From Roseicitreum antarcticum (GTDB taxonomy: Bacteria > Pseudomonadota > Alphaproteobacteria > Rhodobacterales > Rhodobacteraceae): DNA of 64,000 nucleotides. The stretch spans positions 2,927,501-2,991,500 of the forward strand of contig NZ_CP061498.1 in NCBI RefSeq assembly GCF_014681765.1, written 5' to 3'. A model generated the notes under the pieces. The model was not told the origin of the DNA. It saw only the letters and a list, made by a program, of their open reading frames with translations, and did no database searches. Positions 9,381 to 18,520 of this stretch are shown one piece after another. Within the stretch, counting starts at the first letter, position 1. Every line of letters begins with the position of its first letter. Made by a program: the position numbers and the translations under genes.

Positions 9381-10789
9381 AGGATATCCTTCAGGCGGAG
9401 GTGGGCGATGCGTTCCACCTGCCCGCAGGCGGTGGCAAATTCGGTGGCGGTGTCGTTGCTGATCCGCTGCTCAAAGGCGGCAAGGATGCTGTCCTTGGTA
9501 TGGTCGCGCACCGCGATGATGAAAGGGAAACCGTGTTTGGTGGTGTAATCGGTGTTCAGACGCTGGAAGGTTTCACGCTCAGCATCGGTCAGCGCATCCA
9601 GCGCGGCGCTGGCTTGCTCGCGGGTCGAATCCGCAGTCAGCCGCTTTGCCGCCGCCAGTTTGCCCGCAAGGTCGGGGTGGGCGCGCAGGACGGCCAGACG
9701 CTCGGCTTGCGTGGCGCTGCGAAACGCGCGGGCCATGGCATTGGCCAGCCCCGTGGCGCTGTCATGCGCAGGCCCCAGTTCCAGCCCATGGGCGCGGGCG
9801 GCGACCCAGTCAGAGTGTTCATAGATCCCGCCGAATTTCGCGACGAAATCTGCGTGCGCCATCGCCGACGGGCGTGCACGCCGCGTATGCGGCGACACCT
9901 TTGCCCAATGCGCGGCGATGTCCTGGCGCCGGGCGAACCACACGCCTTCATGGCTCTGCGCATAATCCAGAAACCGCATCAGGCCCGCGATCTTCCCGGG
10001 CCGTCCGATCAGGCGGCAATGCAGGCCGATGGACATCATCTTGGCCGCACCTGCGCCCCCTTCGGCATAAAGCACATCGAACGCATCGCGCAGGTATTCA
10101 AAGAACTGCTGACCGGTGGTGTAGCCCGGTGCCGTGGCAAACCGCATGTCATTGGCTTCCAGCGTGTACGGCAGGATCAGTTGGTCGCGCGTGCCGAATT
10201 CCATCCAATGCGGCAGATCGTCGTCATATGTGTCGGAAATCCAGTCGATTTGCCCGGTCTCTGCCACCAGCCGCACGGTATTGACCGAACAGCGCCCGGT
10301 GTACCAGCCGCGCGGGGGGCTGCCGGTGACTTGCGTATGCAGCGCGATGGCCCCGGCAATGGCGGCGCGTTCAGCTTCTTCGGGCATGTCCTTGTGTTCG
10401 ACCCATTTCAGCCCGTGGCTGGCGATCTCCCAATCGGCCGCCTGCATCGCGGCCACCTGTTCGGGGCTGCGGGCCAGCGCGCTGGCCACGCCGTAGACGG
10501 TGACCGGCAGGCCGCGCCCGTTGAACAATCGGTGCAGCCGCCAGAACCCGGCCCGCGCGCCATAATCATAGATCGATTCCATGTTCCAGTGCCGCTGCCC
10601 GGGCCACGGCGCTGCCCCGGCAATGTCGGACAGGAAGGCCTCGGACGCGGCATCGCCGTGCAGGACGCTGTTCTCGCCGCCCTCTTCATAATTCAGCACC
10701 AGGCTGATCGCGATTTTCGCGCCGCCGGGCCATTGTGGGTCGGGGGGCGTTGCGCCGTAGCCGGTCATGTTGCGGGGATAGCGGGTCAT
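9377..10789 (-). CDS. puuE: Allantoinase PuuE fused to OHCU decarboxylase UraD
   Basis: This is a bifunctional protein of 470 residues. Residues ~1-300 are a cofactor-independent PuuE allantoinase of the polysaccharide deacetylase fold (MTRYPRNMTGYG, LVLNYEEGGENS, WEIASHGLKW, YTGRCSVNT). Residues ~310-470 are 2-oxo-4-hydroxy-4-carboxy-5-ureidoimidazoline decarboxylase (FVAKFGGIYEHSDWVA, LRAHPDLAGKLA, KHGFPFIIAVRDHT). UraD makes (S)-allantoin and PuuE opens it to allantoate, so two consecutive steps sit on one chain. The ATG at 10789 has AAAGG 9 bp upstream; a TTG 24 bp further up is a poorer choice. The fusion is known in alphaproteobacteria. The stop overlaps allE. Confidence 0.94.
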   Translation of the reverse strand: MTRYPRNMTGYGATPPDPQWPGGAKIAISLVLNYEEGGENSVLHGDAASEAFLSDIAGAAPWPGQRHWNMESIYDYGARAGFWRLHRLFNGRGLPVTVYGVASALARSPEQVAAMQAADWEIASHGLKWVEHKDMPEEAERAAIAGAIALHTQVTGSPPRGWYTGRCSVNTVRLVAETGQIDWISDTYDDDLPHWMEFGTRDQLILPYTLEANDMRFATAPGYTTGQQFFEYLRDAFDVLYAEGGAGAAKMMSIGLHCRLIGRPGKIAGLMRFLDYAQSHEGVWFARRQDIAAHWAKVSPHTRRARPSAMAHADFVAKFGGIYEHSDWVAARAHGLELGPAHDSATGLANAMARAFRSATQAERLAVLRAHPDLAGKLAAAKRLTADSTREQASAALDALTDAERETFQRLNTDYTTKHGFPFIIAVRDHTKDSILAAFEQRISNDTATEFATACGQVERIAHLRLKDIL

Positions 10790-11039
10790 CGGGGGGGGCC
10801 TTTGGTTGTGCAATGCGGTAAATCAGCCGCATATTGACCGGATTCGCGCGGGATTTGAAAGACCCCTTGCGCCCGTCGCCTGCCGATGCACCGTATCTTT
10901 TGGCGCGGGGATGATAATCCGGGTCAACAGATGCAGCCCCTTGCGCCCGCCGCCCGGCATGGGCAAAACCATGTGACAGGCAGCGGCCCGTCCACAACAG
11001 GGCCGCAAAAGCCGATCCGCAAAAGCAGGAGCATTCAAG

Positions 11040-11399
11040 ATGGCGACCGGATTTCTGACCACCCATGTGCTGGATACCGCGCGTGGCCTGCCCGCGCAGG
11101 GCCTGCGGATCGCGCTGTTCCGGCTGGAGGGCGCAGAGCGCAGGCTGCTGGCCGAGACGGTCACCAATGCCGACGGGCGCACCGACGCGCCGATCCTGCC
11201 CGCCGCCGCCTTCGCGCCGGGCAGCTATGAGCTGGTCTTTCAGGCGGGTGCCTACCTGCGGGCGACCGGGCAGGCCGGGGCAGAGCCACTGTTTCTGGAT
11301 AGTGTGCCGATCCGTTTCGGCATGTCGGATGCGGAGAGCCATTACCATGTGCCGCTGTTGCTGTCGCCCTATGGCTATTCCACCTATCGCGGCAGCTGA
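11040..11399 (+). CDS. uraH: 5-hydroxyisourate hydrolase
   Basis: UraH (HIUase, transthyretin-like) hydrolyses 5-hydroxyisourate to OHCU, the UraD substrate. The 119-residue product opens with the family signature [13 protein letters not shown] and ends with the diagnostic C-terminal YRGS tetrapeptide. The active-site His and Arg positions typical of the family (THVLD, and the YHVPLLLSP region) are present. An AGGAG site lies upstream of the ATG. It is divergent from puuE-uraD across a 250-bp region and is followed by puuD, so the urate genes are split over two transcripts. Confidence 0.95.
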   Translation: MATGFLTTHVLDTARGLPAQGLRIALFRLEGAERRLLAETVTNADGRTDAPILPAAAFAPGSYELVFQAGAYLRATGQAGAEPLFLDSVPIRFGMSDAESHYHVPLLLSPYGYSTYRGS

Positions 11400-11567
11400 C
11401 TGGTGACGGGGCTGGTCTGGCCGGGGCAGGTATGGCCCAAATCCCCATCGCCCGCGCACAATTACCGTCGGAAGCAGGGCAGCTGCGGCATATTCGGCTT
11501 GGCTTCAAGGCCCTGCGGTCACTATAGCTGGGTCGTCAAAGGCAACGCCGGTGCGAAGGGATAAGGC

Positions 11568-12794
11568 ATGATGGATCTGGCAATCATCGGGGCGTGGCTG
11601 GAATTCGCAGTGCGCTGGCTGCACGTCATCACCGCGATGGCATGGATCGGCGCCAGCTTCTATTTCATCGCCCTCGACCTTGGCCTGCGCAAATCGCCCG
11701 ACCTGCCAAAGGGCGCGTCGGGCGAGGAATGGCAGGTGCATGGCGGCGGGTTCTATCATATCCAGAAATACCTCGTGGCCCCCGACCGTTTGCCCGAGCA
11801 CCTGATCTGGCACAAATGGCAAAGCTACTGGACCTGGCTCAGCGGGTTCGCGCTGCTTGTGCTGGTCTATTATCTGGGGGCCGAGTTCTATCTGATCGAC
11901 CCGGAGGTGATGGATCTTGCCGTCTGGCAGGCGGTGGGCATCTCGCTGGCCTCGCTGGGCCTTGGCTGGCTGATCTATGACGGGCTGTGCAAATCGCGCT
12001 TCGGCGGGCATACCACCGGGCTGATGCTGGTGCTGTTCGTGCTGCTGGTCATCATGGCATGGGGCTATACGCATGTGTTTACCGGGCGGGCGTCGCTGCT
12101 GCATCTGGGCGCTTTCACCGCGACCATCATGACGGGCAATGTATTCTTCATCATCATGCCAAACCAGCGCATCGTGGTGGCTGACCTGAAGGCCGGGCGC
12201 ACGCCGGACCCGAAATACGGCAAGATCGCCAAGCAACGCTCGACTCATAACAACTACCTGACGCTGCCGGTCATCTTCCTGATGCTGGCAAACCACTACC
12301 CGCTGGCCTTTGCGACCGAATACAACTGGATCATCGCGTCACTGGTCTTCCTGATGGGGGTGACGATCCGGCATTTCTTCAACACGATGCACGCGACCGG
12401 TGCGCGTCCCTACTGGACATGGGTGCTGACCGTGATCTTGTTCATCACCATCATGTGGCTGTCCACCGCCTTCCGCGACCGCGGCGAGCAAAGCGTGTCG
12501 GACCTGCCGCCTGTGGCGCAGCAATTTGCACAGGCCGAGGGATTCGCCGATGTGCATATGATCGTGCTGGGCCGCTGTTCGATGTGCCACGCGTCCGAGC
12601 CGTTCTGGCCCGGCCTGCGTTGGGCGCCTAAAGGCGTCGTGCTGGAAACCGAGGCCGATGTCGCCCGCGCCGCGCGTCAGATCTACCTGCAAGCAGGCGT
12701 CGGCCATGCCATGCCGCCCCGCGCCAGCGTCATGATCGAGGACGATGAGCGTGCGGCAATCGTGGATTGGTATCGCGGCGCTGCGGGCGGCTGA
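11568..12794 (+). CDS. puuD: Membrane urate hydroxylase PuuD with C-terminal cytochrome c domain
   Basis: PuuD oxidises urate to 5-hydroxyisourate in the cytoplasmic membrane, replacing soluble uricase. The first ~310 residues are an integral-membrane domain with about eight segments (WLHVITAMAWIGASFYFIAL at the start; FGGHTTGLMLVLFVLLVIMA in the middle). The last ~90 residues form a cytochrome c domain with CSMCH at residues 337-341 and a Met-rich GHAMPP loop. This places electron transfer to the respiratory chain on the same polypeptide. It follows uraH by 168 bp, and the two enzymes act consecutively. The length, 408 residues, is normal for the family. Confidence 0.94.
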   Translation: MMDLAIIGAWLEFAVRWLHVITAMAWIGASFYFIALDLGLRKSPDLPKGASGEEWQVHGGGFYHIQKYLVAPDRLPEHLIWHKWQSYWTWLSGFALLVLVYYLGAEFYLIDPEVMDLAVWQAVGISLASLGLGWLIYDGLCKSRFGGHTTGLMLVLFVLLVIMAWGYTHVFTGRASLLHLGAFTATIMTGNVFFIIMPNQRIVVADLKAGRTPDPKYGKIAKQRSTHNNYLTLPVIFLMLANHYPLAFATEYNWIIASLVFLMGVTIRHFFNTMHATGARPYWTWVLTVILFITIMWLSTAFRDRGEQSVSDLPPVAQQFAQAEGFADVHMIVLGRCSMCHASEPFWPGLRWAPKGVVLETEADVARAARQIYLQAGVGHAMPPRASVMIEDDERAAIVDWYRGAAGG

Positions 12795-12848
12795 TCGCGG
12801 CTAGCGTCCCTGAGAGAATCGGCGCAACCCCCGGTTTTAGAAATGAAA

Positions 12849-12877
12849 AACCCCCGCGGCCAAGGCCCTCGGGGGTT
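12849..12877 (-). terminator. Rho-independent terminator of rpsU
   Basis: An inverted repeat pairs AACCCCCG with CGGGGGTT, and an inner GGCC/GGCC stem closes the loop. Read on the minus strand the hairpin is followed by TTTTTCATTTC, the expected U-rich tail. It lies about 57 bp past the rpsU stop. It could also slow plus-strand readthrough from puuD, but there is no U tract in that direction. Confidence 0.8.
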
Positions 12878-12934
12878 GATACATTTGCATTCCTGACCGA
12901 TCAGAACCCCTGATGGGCGGTTACGCGAAAGACC

Positions 12935-13141
12935 TCAAAGGCCGTTTTCGCGCTGAAGCTTCTTGCGTGCCAGCTTGCGCGCACGGCGGATCGCTTCGGC
13001 TTTCTCACGGGCTTTCTTCTCGGACGGTTTCTCGAAATGCTGCTTGAGCTTCATTTCACGAAACACACCTTCACGCTGAAGTTTTTTCTTCAGTGCACGA
13101 AGCGCCTGATCGACGTTATTGTCACGAACACTTACCTGCAT
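12935..13141 (-). CDS. rpsU: 30S ribosomal protein S21
   Basis: This 68-residue basic protein is ribosomal protein S21, which sits on the 30S platform and helps initiation. It begins [20 protein letters not shown] and has the S21 signature around [20 protein letters not shown]. The C-terminal half is Lys/Arg/Glu-rich helix. It is monocistronic, divergent from coq9, and followed by the hairpin terminator at 12849-12877. Confidence 0.97.
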   Translation of the reverse strand: MQVSVRDNNVDQALRALKKKLQREGVFREMKLKQHFEKPSEKKAREKAEAIRRARKLARKKLQRENGL

Positions 13142-13288
13142 GTGGTTTTCACCACCTTCCTAAGTTAAAGTTGCATCATTCGCAGGAAGTGGCCGTATAG
13201 CAAAGCTGCTCTAGCTTGTCTACTATCACACGCATGACATCGCGCCGTCCCGCAACCCGGGCCGCGCAGCGCAAAAAGGGGATCGCTG

Positions 13289-14095
13289 ATGACGGATGCA
13301 GAACAGACGACAGCCGAAAACCAGACGACAGCCGATAGCCAGGCGGGGGCCGATAGCCAGGCGGGGGCCGATAGCCAGGCGGGGGCCGGAGAAAGCGCCA
13401 CCACAAAGGCCACTCAACCCGGCATCGCGGCGCTGCTGGACGCCGCCCTGATGCATGTGCCCTTCGATGGCTGGACCGATGCCACCTTTCGCGCCGCTGT
13501 GGCCGACAGCGGTCTGGACCCCGTGCTGGCGCGCGCGCTTGCCCCGCGCGGCGCACTGGATCTGGCGGTCGCCTACCACCAGCGCGGTGATGCGCAGATG
13601 CTGGACCGTCTGCGGCGTGAGGACCTGGGTGCCCTGCGGATGCGCGACCGGATCTCTGCCGCCGTCCGCTTCCGGCTGGAGGCTGTCAGCGATAAGGAGG
13701 CCGTGCGCCGCGCCGCCACCCTGTTCGCCCTGCCGCAACACGGGGCTGAGGGCGCGCGCCTGATCTGGGGCACTGCCGATCACATCTGGACCGCGCTGGG
13801 CGATACGTCGGATGACATCAACTGGTATTCCAAACGCACCATCCTGTCGGGGGTCTATTCCTCGACCGTGCTCTACTGGCTGGGGGATGAATCGCCCGAC
13901 CATGCCGAGACATGGGACTTCCTCGATCGACGCATCGACAACGTGATGCAGGTGGAACAGGTGAAGGTAGCTGTCAACAAAAGCCCCTTCCTGCGCACCG
14001 TCTTTGCCGGGCCGATCTGGGCCATGGGTAAGGTGCGCGCCCCCCTGCGACCTGCGCGCGATGACCTGCCCGGCGGCTTCGCGCGCGCGCGCTGA
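13289..14095 (+). CDS. COQ9 family ubiquinone biosynthesis protein
   Basis: COQ9 proteins bind lipid/ubiquinone intermediates and support hydroxylation in ubiquinone synthesis. Residues ~48-255 match the family: LLDAALMHVPFDGWTDATF at the N-terminal side, WGTADHIWTALGDTSDDINW and WYSKRTILSGVYSSTVLYWL in the core. The first ~45 residues are an unrelated low-complexity tail with three exact copies of DSQAGA, encoded by three tandem 18-bp units. The start ATG at 13289 is not securely fixed because of that tail. The gene stands alone between rpsU and the aminotransferase. Confidence 0.9.
   Translation: MTDAEQTTAENQTTADSQAGADSQAGADSQAGAGESATTKATQPGIAALLDAALMHVPFDGWTDATFRAAVADSGLDPVLARALAPRGALDLAVAYHQRGDAQMLDRLRREDLGALRMRDRISAAVRFRLEAVSDKEAVRRAATLFALPQHGAEGARLIWGTADHIWTALGDTSDDINWYSKRTILSGVYSSTVLYWLGDESPDHAETWDFLDRRIDNVMQVEQVKVAVNKSPFLRTVFAGPIWAMGKVRAPLRPARDDLPGGFARAR
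13331..13384 (+). repeat. Three tandem 18-bp repeats inside the COQ9 gene
   Basis: Three identical, directly adjacent 18-bp units, each starting GCCGATAGCC, encode three copies of Asp-Ser-Gln-Ala-Gly-Ala (in shifted register) in the N-terminal tail. Units of a multiple of three keep the frame whatever the copy number, so strains may differ in length here. Confidence 0.95.
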
Positions 14096-14207
14096 CCCCA
14101 CACGCGCCCTGCAACGCGGCGCTTGCCCTTGACCCCGGCGCGGCTTGGCCGCAGGTTGCGCCGCATATTGCACGGGTAACGGCACCGCTAACGATACGGG
14201 GAACAGC

Positions 14208-15065
14208 ATGGCAGTCGGCAAGGAAATCATCACCTGGGTGGATGGCGCATGGCATCAGGGCAATGCGCCGATCATCAACGCCGCCGACCACGCCGCCTGG
14301 CTGGGTAGCGCCGTTTTCGACGGTGCGCGCCAGTTCGAAGGGGTGCGCCCCGACATCGACCTGCATGCCGCGCGCATCATCCGCTCGGCGGAAGCCATGG
14401 GCATGATCGCGCCGGTGGACGCTGCGACCGTGCAGGGGCTGCTCGAAGAAGGCTGTGCAAAATTCGGCCCGGGCACCGACCTCTATCTGCGGCCGTTGAT
14501 GTGGGCGCGCGATTCGACGCCGGGCATCATCGACCTCGTGCCCGAAAGCACCGGGTTTTCCATCTGTATCGAAACCCTGCCGATGCCTGACCCGGGGGCG
14601 TTTTCGCTGACCGTCTCGCCGTACTGTCGCCCCCGCCCCGACATGGCCCTGACCGAGGCGAAGGCCGCGTCGCTCTATGCCAACAACGGCCGCATCATGG
14701 CCGAGGCGCGGGCGCGTGGTTTCTCGAACGCCCTGTCGCGGGATTTTGAGGGGAACGTGGCCGAAACTGCCTCGACCAATGTTTTCATGGTGCGCGACGG
14801 CGTGGTGCTGACGCCGGTGCCGAACGGCACGTTCCTCAACGGCATCACCCGGCAGCGGGTCATGGCCCTGCTCCGTGCCGACGGGGTGTGCGTGCAAGAG
14901 GTGACGCTGACGGTGGAAGATTTCCATGAAGCGTCCGAAATCTTTGTGACCGGCAACATCGCCAAGGTCATGCCGGTGGCCCGGTTCGAGGATCGCACGC
15001 TTCCTGCGGGCCCCATCGCCGCGCGGGCCCGCGAACTTTACTGGGACTATGCCCATTCGCGCTGA
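14208..15065 (+). CDS. ilvE: Branched-chain amino acid aminotransferase (class IV)
   Basis: This 285-residue PLP enzyme belongs to fold-type IV aminotransferases, which interconvert branched-chain amino acids and 2-keto acids. Recognisable parts are GSAVFDGARQFEGVRP near the N-terminus, LYLRPLMWA, the region EAKAASLYANNGRIMAEA that carries the likely PLP lysine, and NVAETASTNVFMVRDGVVLTP. The start at 14208 follows GGGGAA; a frame open further upstream has a composition unlike protein. It could act on other amino acids, so the family call is firmer than the exact substrate. Confidence 0.88.
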   Translation: MAVGKEIITWVDGAWHQGNAPIINAADHAAWLGSAVFDGARQFEGVRPDIDLHAARIIRSAEAMGMIAPVDAATVQGLLEEGCAKFGPGTDLYLRPLMWARDSTPGIIDLVPESTGFSICIETLPMPDPGAFSLTVSPYCRPRPDMALTEAKAASLYANNGRIMAEARARGFSNALSRDFEGNVAETASTNVFMVRDGVVLTPVPNGTFLNGITRQRVMALLRADGVCVQEVTLTVEDFHEASEIFVTGNIAKVMPVARFEDRTLPAGPIAARARELYWDYAHSR

Positions 15066-15089
15066 CCCCGCTGCCCGGAAAGGAACCTC

Positions 15090-16100
15090 ATGCCCAAAAC
15101 CATGCCCGATACGATGCCCGATACGATGAATGTCATCGAGATCACCCAGCCCGGCGGGCCCGAGGTGCTGCGCGCGGCCACGCGGCCGGTGCCGCTGCCC
15201 GGCGCGGGGCAGGTGGTGATCCGGGTCGCATATGCGGGTGTGAACCGCCCCGATGCATTGCAACGCGCGGGCGCTTATGCCCCGCCGCCGGGCGCGTCCG
15301 ATCTGCCGGGGCTGGAGGCGTCGGGCATTATTGTCGCCATCGGTCCCGGCGTCGACCGCTGGCGCGTGGGCGACGCGGTCTGCGCGCTGCTGCCCGGTGG
15401 CGGCTATGCCGAATATGTAGCCACGCCCGCGGCGCATTGCCTGCCGGTGCCTGACGGGCTGAGCTTGCAACAGGCAGCCTGCCTGCCTGAGACCTTCTTT
15501 ACCGTCTGGTCCAATGTGTTCATACGTGGCGGCTTGCAGGCGGGCGAGCGGTTTTTGGTCCATGGCGGGTCCTCGGGGATCGGCACCACGGCGATCCAAT
15601 TGGCAAATGCCTTTGGCGCACGGGTCTTTGCCACCGCCGGGTCGGATGCGAAATGCGCCGCCTGCGTCGCTGTTGGCGCCGAGGTTGCGATCAACTACCG
15701 CGATCAGGACTTCGTCGAGGTGGTGCGCGCGCAAGGCGGGGCCGACCTGATCCTCGACATGGTGGGCGGCGCCTACCTGCAGCGTAACATCAAGGCGCTG
15801 GCTGATGACGGGCGACTGGTACAGATCGCCTTTCTGCAAGGGGCGAAGGCCGAGGTCAATTTCGCCCAGATGATGGTGCGGCGGCTGACGTTGACCGGAT
15901 CGACCTTGCGCCCGCAATCCGACCTGGCCAAGGCGCGTATCGCCGAGGCTTTGCTGGCACAGGTCTGGCCGCTGCTGCAGGCCGGGCGCGTGGCGCCGGT
16001 GATCGACAGTGAATTTCCGCTGGCCGATGCGGCGGCGGCGCATGCACATATGGAAAGCTCAAGCCATATCGGCAAGATTGTGCTGTGCCTTAGAAGCTAG
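15090..16100 (+). CDS. NAD(P)H:quinone oxidoreductase, MDR/PIG3 type
   Basis: This is a 336-residue zinc-free medium-chain dehydrogenase/reductase of the quinone oxidoreductase (PIG3) subfamily. It shows ITQPGGPEVLRAATRPVP at the start, YAGVNRPDALQRAGAYAPPP, and the nucleotide-binding GGSSGIGTTAIQLA. The zinc ligands of alcohol dehydrogenases are absent. The start at 15090 has GGAAAGGAA upstream, but the N-terminus contains the repeated motif MPxTMPDTMPDTM, so later Met codons are possible starts. It follows ilvE by 24 bp on the same strand and may be co-transcribed. Confidence 0.9.
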   Translation: MPKTMPDTMPDTMNVIEITQPGGPEVLRAATRPVPLPGAGQVVIRVAYAGVNRPDALQRAGAYAPPPGASDLPGLEASGIIVAIGPGVDRWRVGDAVCALLPGGGYAEYVATPAAHCLPVPDGLSLQQAACLPETFFTVWSNVFIRGGLQAGERFLVHGGSSGIGTTAIQLANAFGARVFATAGSDAKCAACVAVGAEVAINYRDQDFVEVVRAQGGADLILDMVGGAYLQRNIKALADDGRLVQIAFLQGAKAEVNFAQMMVRRLTLTGSTLRPQSDLAKARIAEALLAQVWPLLQAGRVAPVIDSEFPLADAAAAHAHMESSSHIGKIVLCLRS

Positions 16101-16239
16101 CCGCGTGCGCCCGGGCGGGGCTGTGGAATTTTGCGCCCATCGCGGGACCGGACTCGCCAACCGGGGGCGCGGGGGCTAGACTCGGATTGACCAGCGACTT
16201 GCGAGCAATGCGCGGGTATTCAGGCGGAATGAGGACAGG

Positions 16240-18150
16240 ATGAACAGCGACAACGCAGGCGGGCAGGGCCAGACGGAGGCAGACGCGAAACCCGGCGCCT
16301 ATCAGGTGCTGGCGCGCAAATACCGGCCTGAAACCTTCGCCGACCTGATCGGACAGGATGCGATGGTGCGCACCCTGCGCAACGCGTTCGCCGCTGACCG
16401 CATCGCCCATGCTTTCGTGATGACCGGCATTCGCGGCACCGGCAAGACCACCACGGCGCGGATCATCGCCAAAGGGCTGAACTGTATCGGTGCGGACGGC
16501 AACGGCGGCCCTACCACCGAACCCTGCGGCGTGTGCGAGCATTGCACGGCCATTGCCTCGGGACGGCATGTGGATGTGCTGGAAATGGACGCGGCCTCGC
16601 GCACCGGGGTGGGGGACATCCGCGAGATCATTGATTCGGTGGCCTATCGCGCGGCCTCGGCCCGCTACAAGATCTATATCATCGACGAGGTTCACATGCT
16701 GTCCAACAGCGCGTTCAACGCGCTGCTGAAGACGCTGGAAGAACCGCCCGCCCATGTGAAATTCATCTTCGCGACCACAGAAATCCGCAAGGTGCCGGTC
16801 ACGGTGCTGTCGCGCTGCCAGCGGTTCGACCTGCGCCGGATCGAGCCCGAGGTGATGATGGACCATTTGGCCCGCATCGCACTGGCCGAGGGCGGGGAGA
16901 TCACCCGCGACGCGCTGGCACTGATCACGCGGGCCGCCGAAGGCTCGGTCCGTGACGCGATGAGCCTGCTGGATCAGGCGATCAGCCATGGCGCGGGTGA
17001 GACAGGGACCGAACAGGTGCGCGCCATGCTGGGCCTGGCCGACCGGGGGCGGGTGCTCGACCTGTTCGACATGATCCTGCGCGGCGATGCGGCGGGCGCG
17101 CTTTCGGAACTGTCAGCGCAATATGCAGACGGTGCCGACCCGCTGGCCGTGCTGCGCGATCTGGCTGAGGTGACGCATTGGGTCAGCGTGACCCAAGTGA
17201 CGCCAGATGCCGCCGAGGACCCGACCATCGGCCCCGACGAACGCGTGCGTGGGCAGGATATGGCGGGGCGCCTGCCGATGCGGGTGTTGACGCGGATGTG
17301 GCAGATGCTGCTGAAGGCGCTGGAAGAGGTCGCGCATGCGCCCAATGCCATGATGGCCGCCGAAATGGCCATCATCCGTCTGACCCATGTGGCGGATCTG
17401 CCCGCGCCGGAAGAATTGTTGCGCAAACTGCAATCGGGCGCGGGCCCGGTGGGCGGCGGCGGTGCCGGCGCTGGCGGCGGGACGAGCGGCGGGGGCGCGC
17501 GCAGCCATGCGGGGGGATCTGCGCCCTTTGGGCACGGCGCGCCTGCGGCGAGCGGGGGCGCTGCACCTGCGGTGCAGCGCGGCACGGGCCCCGAGGGGCG
17601 CGCGGAACATCATGCGATATCGCGTTCGGATGGCGGGTCGGCTCCCAATTCCGGCGGGCATTCCGGTGGCGGGGCAGGCGGACAGACCGCCTTGGCAACC
17701 GACCCCGGGCCGCTGGCGCAATACGCGACCTTTGACGATGTGGTCGCCCTGATCCGCGCGCGGCGGGATGTGCAACTGCTGATGGAGGTGGAAACCTGCC
17801 TTCGTCTGGCCCGTTTCACCCCCGGGCGCATCGAATTCGAGCCGACGGCCAATGCCCCGCGCGACCTCGCGCAGCGGCTGGCGCAGCGGCTACAGGGGTG
17901 GACCGGGGCGCGCTGGGCGGTCTCGGTCGTCTCGTCGGGTGGGGCAGAGACCATCGCCACCACCCGCGATGCCGCCGAGGCCAGCGCGAAATCGGACGCC
18001 ATGGCGCTGCCGCTGGTGCAGGCGGTGCTGGCGGCCTTCCCAACGGCAAAGGTTGTCGATGTCCGCCCTGTCGAGACGGCGGCCGAAGCGGCGCTTGTTG
18101 ACGCGCTGCCAGAGGTGGAAGATGAATGGGACCCGTTTGAGGAAAATTGA
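16240..18150 (+). CDS. dnaX: DNA polymerase III subunits gamma/tau
   Basis: DnaX is the clamp-loader ATPase of the replicase. The 636-residue protein has YQVLARKYRPETFADLIGQD at the N-terminus, the Walker A site GIRGTGKTTTARI, a four-Cys zinc module including CGVCEHC, the Walker B region IYIIDEVHMLS and the SRC motif in VLSRCQRF. After about residue 400 comes a Gly/Ala/Ser-rich linker of roughly 90 residues, then a tau-specific C-terminal domain. It is followed 12 bp later by ybaB and then recR, a conserved operon. No frameshift signal for a short gamma form was identified. Confidence 0.97.
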   Translation: MNSDNAGGQGQTEADAKPGAYQVLARKYRPETFADLIGQDAMVRTLRNAFAADRIAHAFVMTGIRGTGKTTTARIIAKGLNCIGADGNGGPTTEPCGVCEHCTAIASGRHVDVLEMDAASRTGVGDIREIIDSVAYRAASARYKIYIIDEVHMLSNSAFNALLKTLEEPPAHVKFIFATTEIRKVPVTVLSRCQRFDLRRIEPEVMMDHLARIALAEGGEITRDALALITRAAEGSVRDAMSLLDQAISHGAGETGTEQVRAMLGLADRGRVLDLFDMILRGDAAGALSELSAQYADGADPLAVLRDLAEVTHWVSVTQVTPDAAEDPTIGPDERVRGQDMAGRLPMRVLTRMWQMLLKALEEVAHAPNAMMAAEMAIIRLTHVADLPAPEELLRKLQSGAGPVGGGGAGAGGGTSGGGARSHAGGSAPFGHGAPAASGGAAPAVQRGTGPEGRAEHHAISRSDGGSAPNSGGHSGGGAGGQTALATDPGPLAQYATFDDVVALIRARRDVQLLMEVETCLRLARFTPGRIEFEPTANAPRDLAQRLAQRLQGWTGARWAVSVVSSGGAETIATTRDAAEASAKSDAMALPLVQAVLAAFPTAKVVDVRPVETAAEAALVDALPEVEDEWDPFEEN

Positions 18151-18162
18151 GAGGATACGACG

Positions 18163-18516
18163 ATGATCAAAGGTTTGGGCGGACTGGGTGGCCTTGGCGA
18201 TATGGGCAAGATGATGAAGGCCGCGCAGGAAATGCAGGGCAAGATGGCCGAACTGCAAGAGCAGTTGACCACCATCACCGTTACCGGCGAAAGCGGCGCG
18301 GGGCTGGTCAAAGCCACTGCCACCGCAAAGGGTGAACTGACGGCGCTGTCGATCGACCCGTCGATCTTCAACCCCGATGAAAAGGAAGTGGTCGAAGACC
18401 TGATCCTGGCTGCGATCAAGGATGCGCAAGGCCGCGCCGCCGACCGGTCGCGCGAAGAGATGGGGAAGCTGACCGAAAGCATGGGTCTGCCCGCCGACAT
18501 GAAGCTGCCGTTCTGA
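18163..18516 (+). CDS. YbaB/EbfC family nucleoid-associated protein
   Basis: This 117-residue protein is the YbaB/EbfC DNA-binding, nucleoid-associated family. It has a Gly/Met-rich N-terminus ([19 protein letters not shown]), the helix continuing through KMAELQEQL, and the family segment around LTALSIDPS and [16 protein letters not shown]. It sits between dnaX and recR with very short gaps, the normal operon in bacteria. Confidence 0.95.
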   Translation: MIKGLGGLGGLGDMGKMMKAAQEMQGKMAELQEQLTTITVTGESGAGLVKATATAKGELTALSIDPSIFNPDEKEVVEDLILAAIKDAQGRAADRSREEMGKLTESMGLPADMKLPF

Positions 18517-18520
18517 CACC

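Noticed and set aside
13331..13384. CRISPR-like tandem repeats
   Set aside because: The repeats are directly adjacent without spacers and encode part of COQ9. No CRISPR array or cas gene was seen in the window.
13974..16049. A 691-codon open frame on the minus strand across ilvE and the quinone oxidoreductase
   Set aside because: It spans two recognisable plus-strand genes, and its product is Arg/Gly/His-rich without known motifs, so it is a composition artefact.
16101..16239. SRP RNA (ffs) upstream of dnaX
   Set aside because: In related bacteria ffs can lie near dnaX, but the conserved GGTCAGGTCCGGAA core is absent here.
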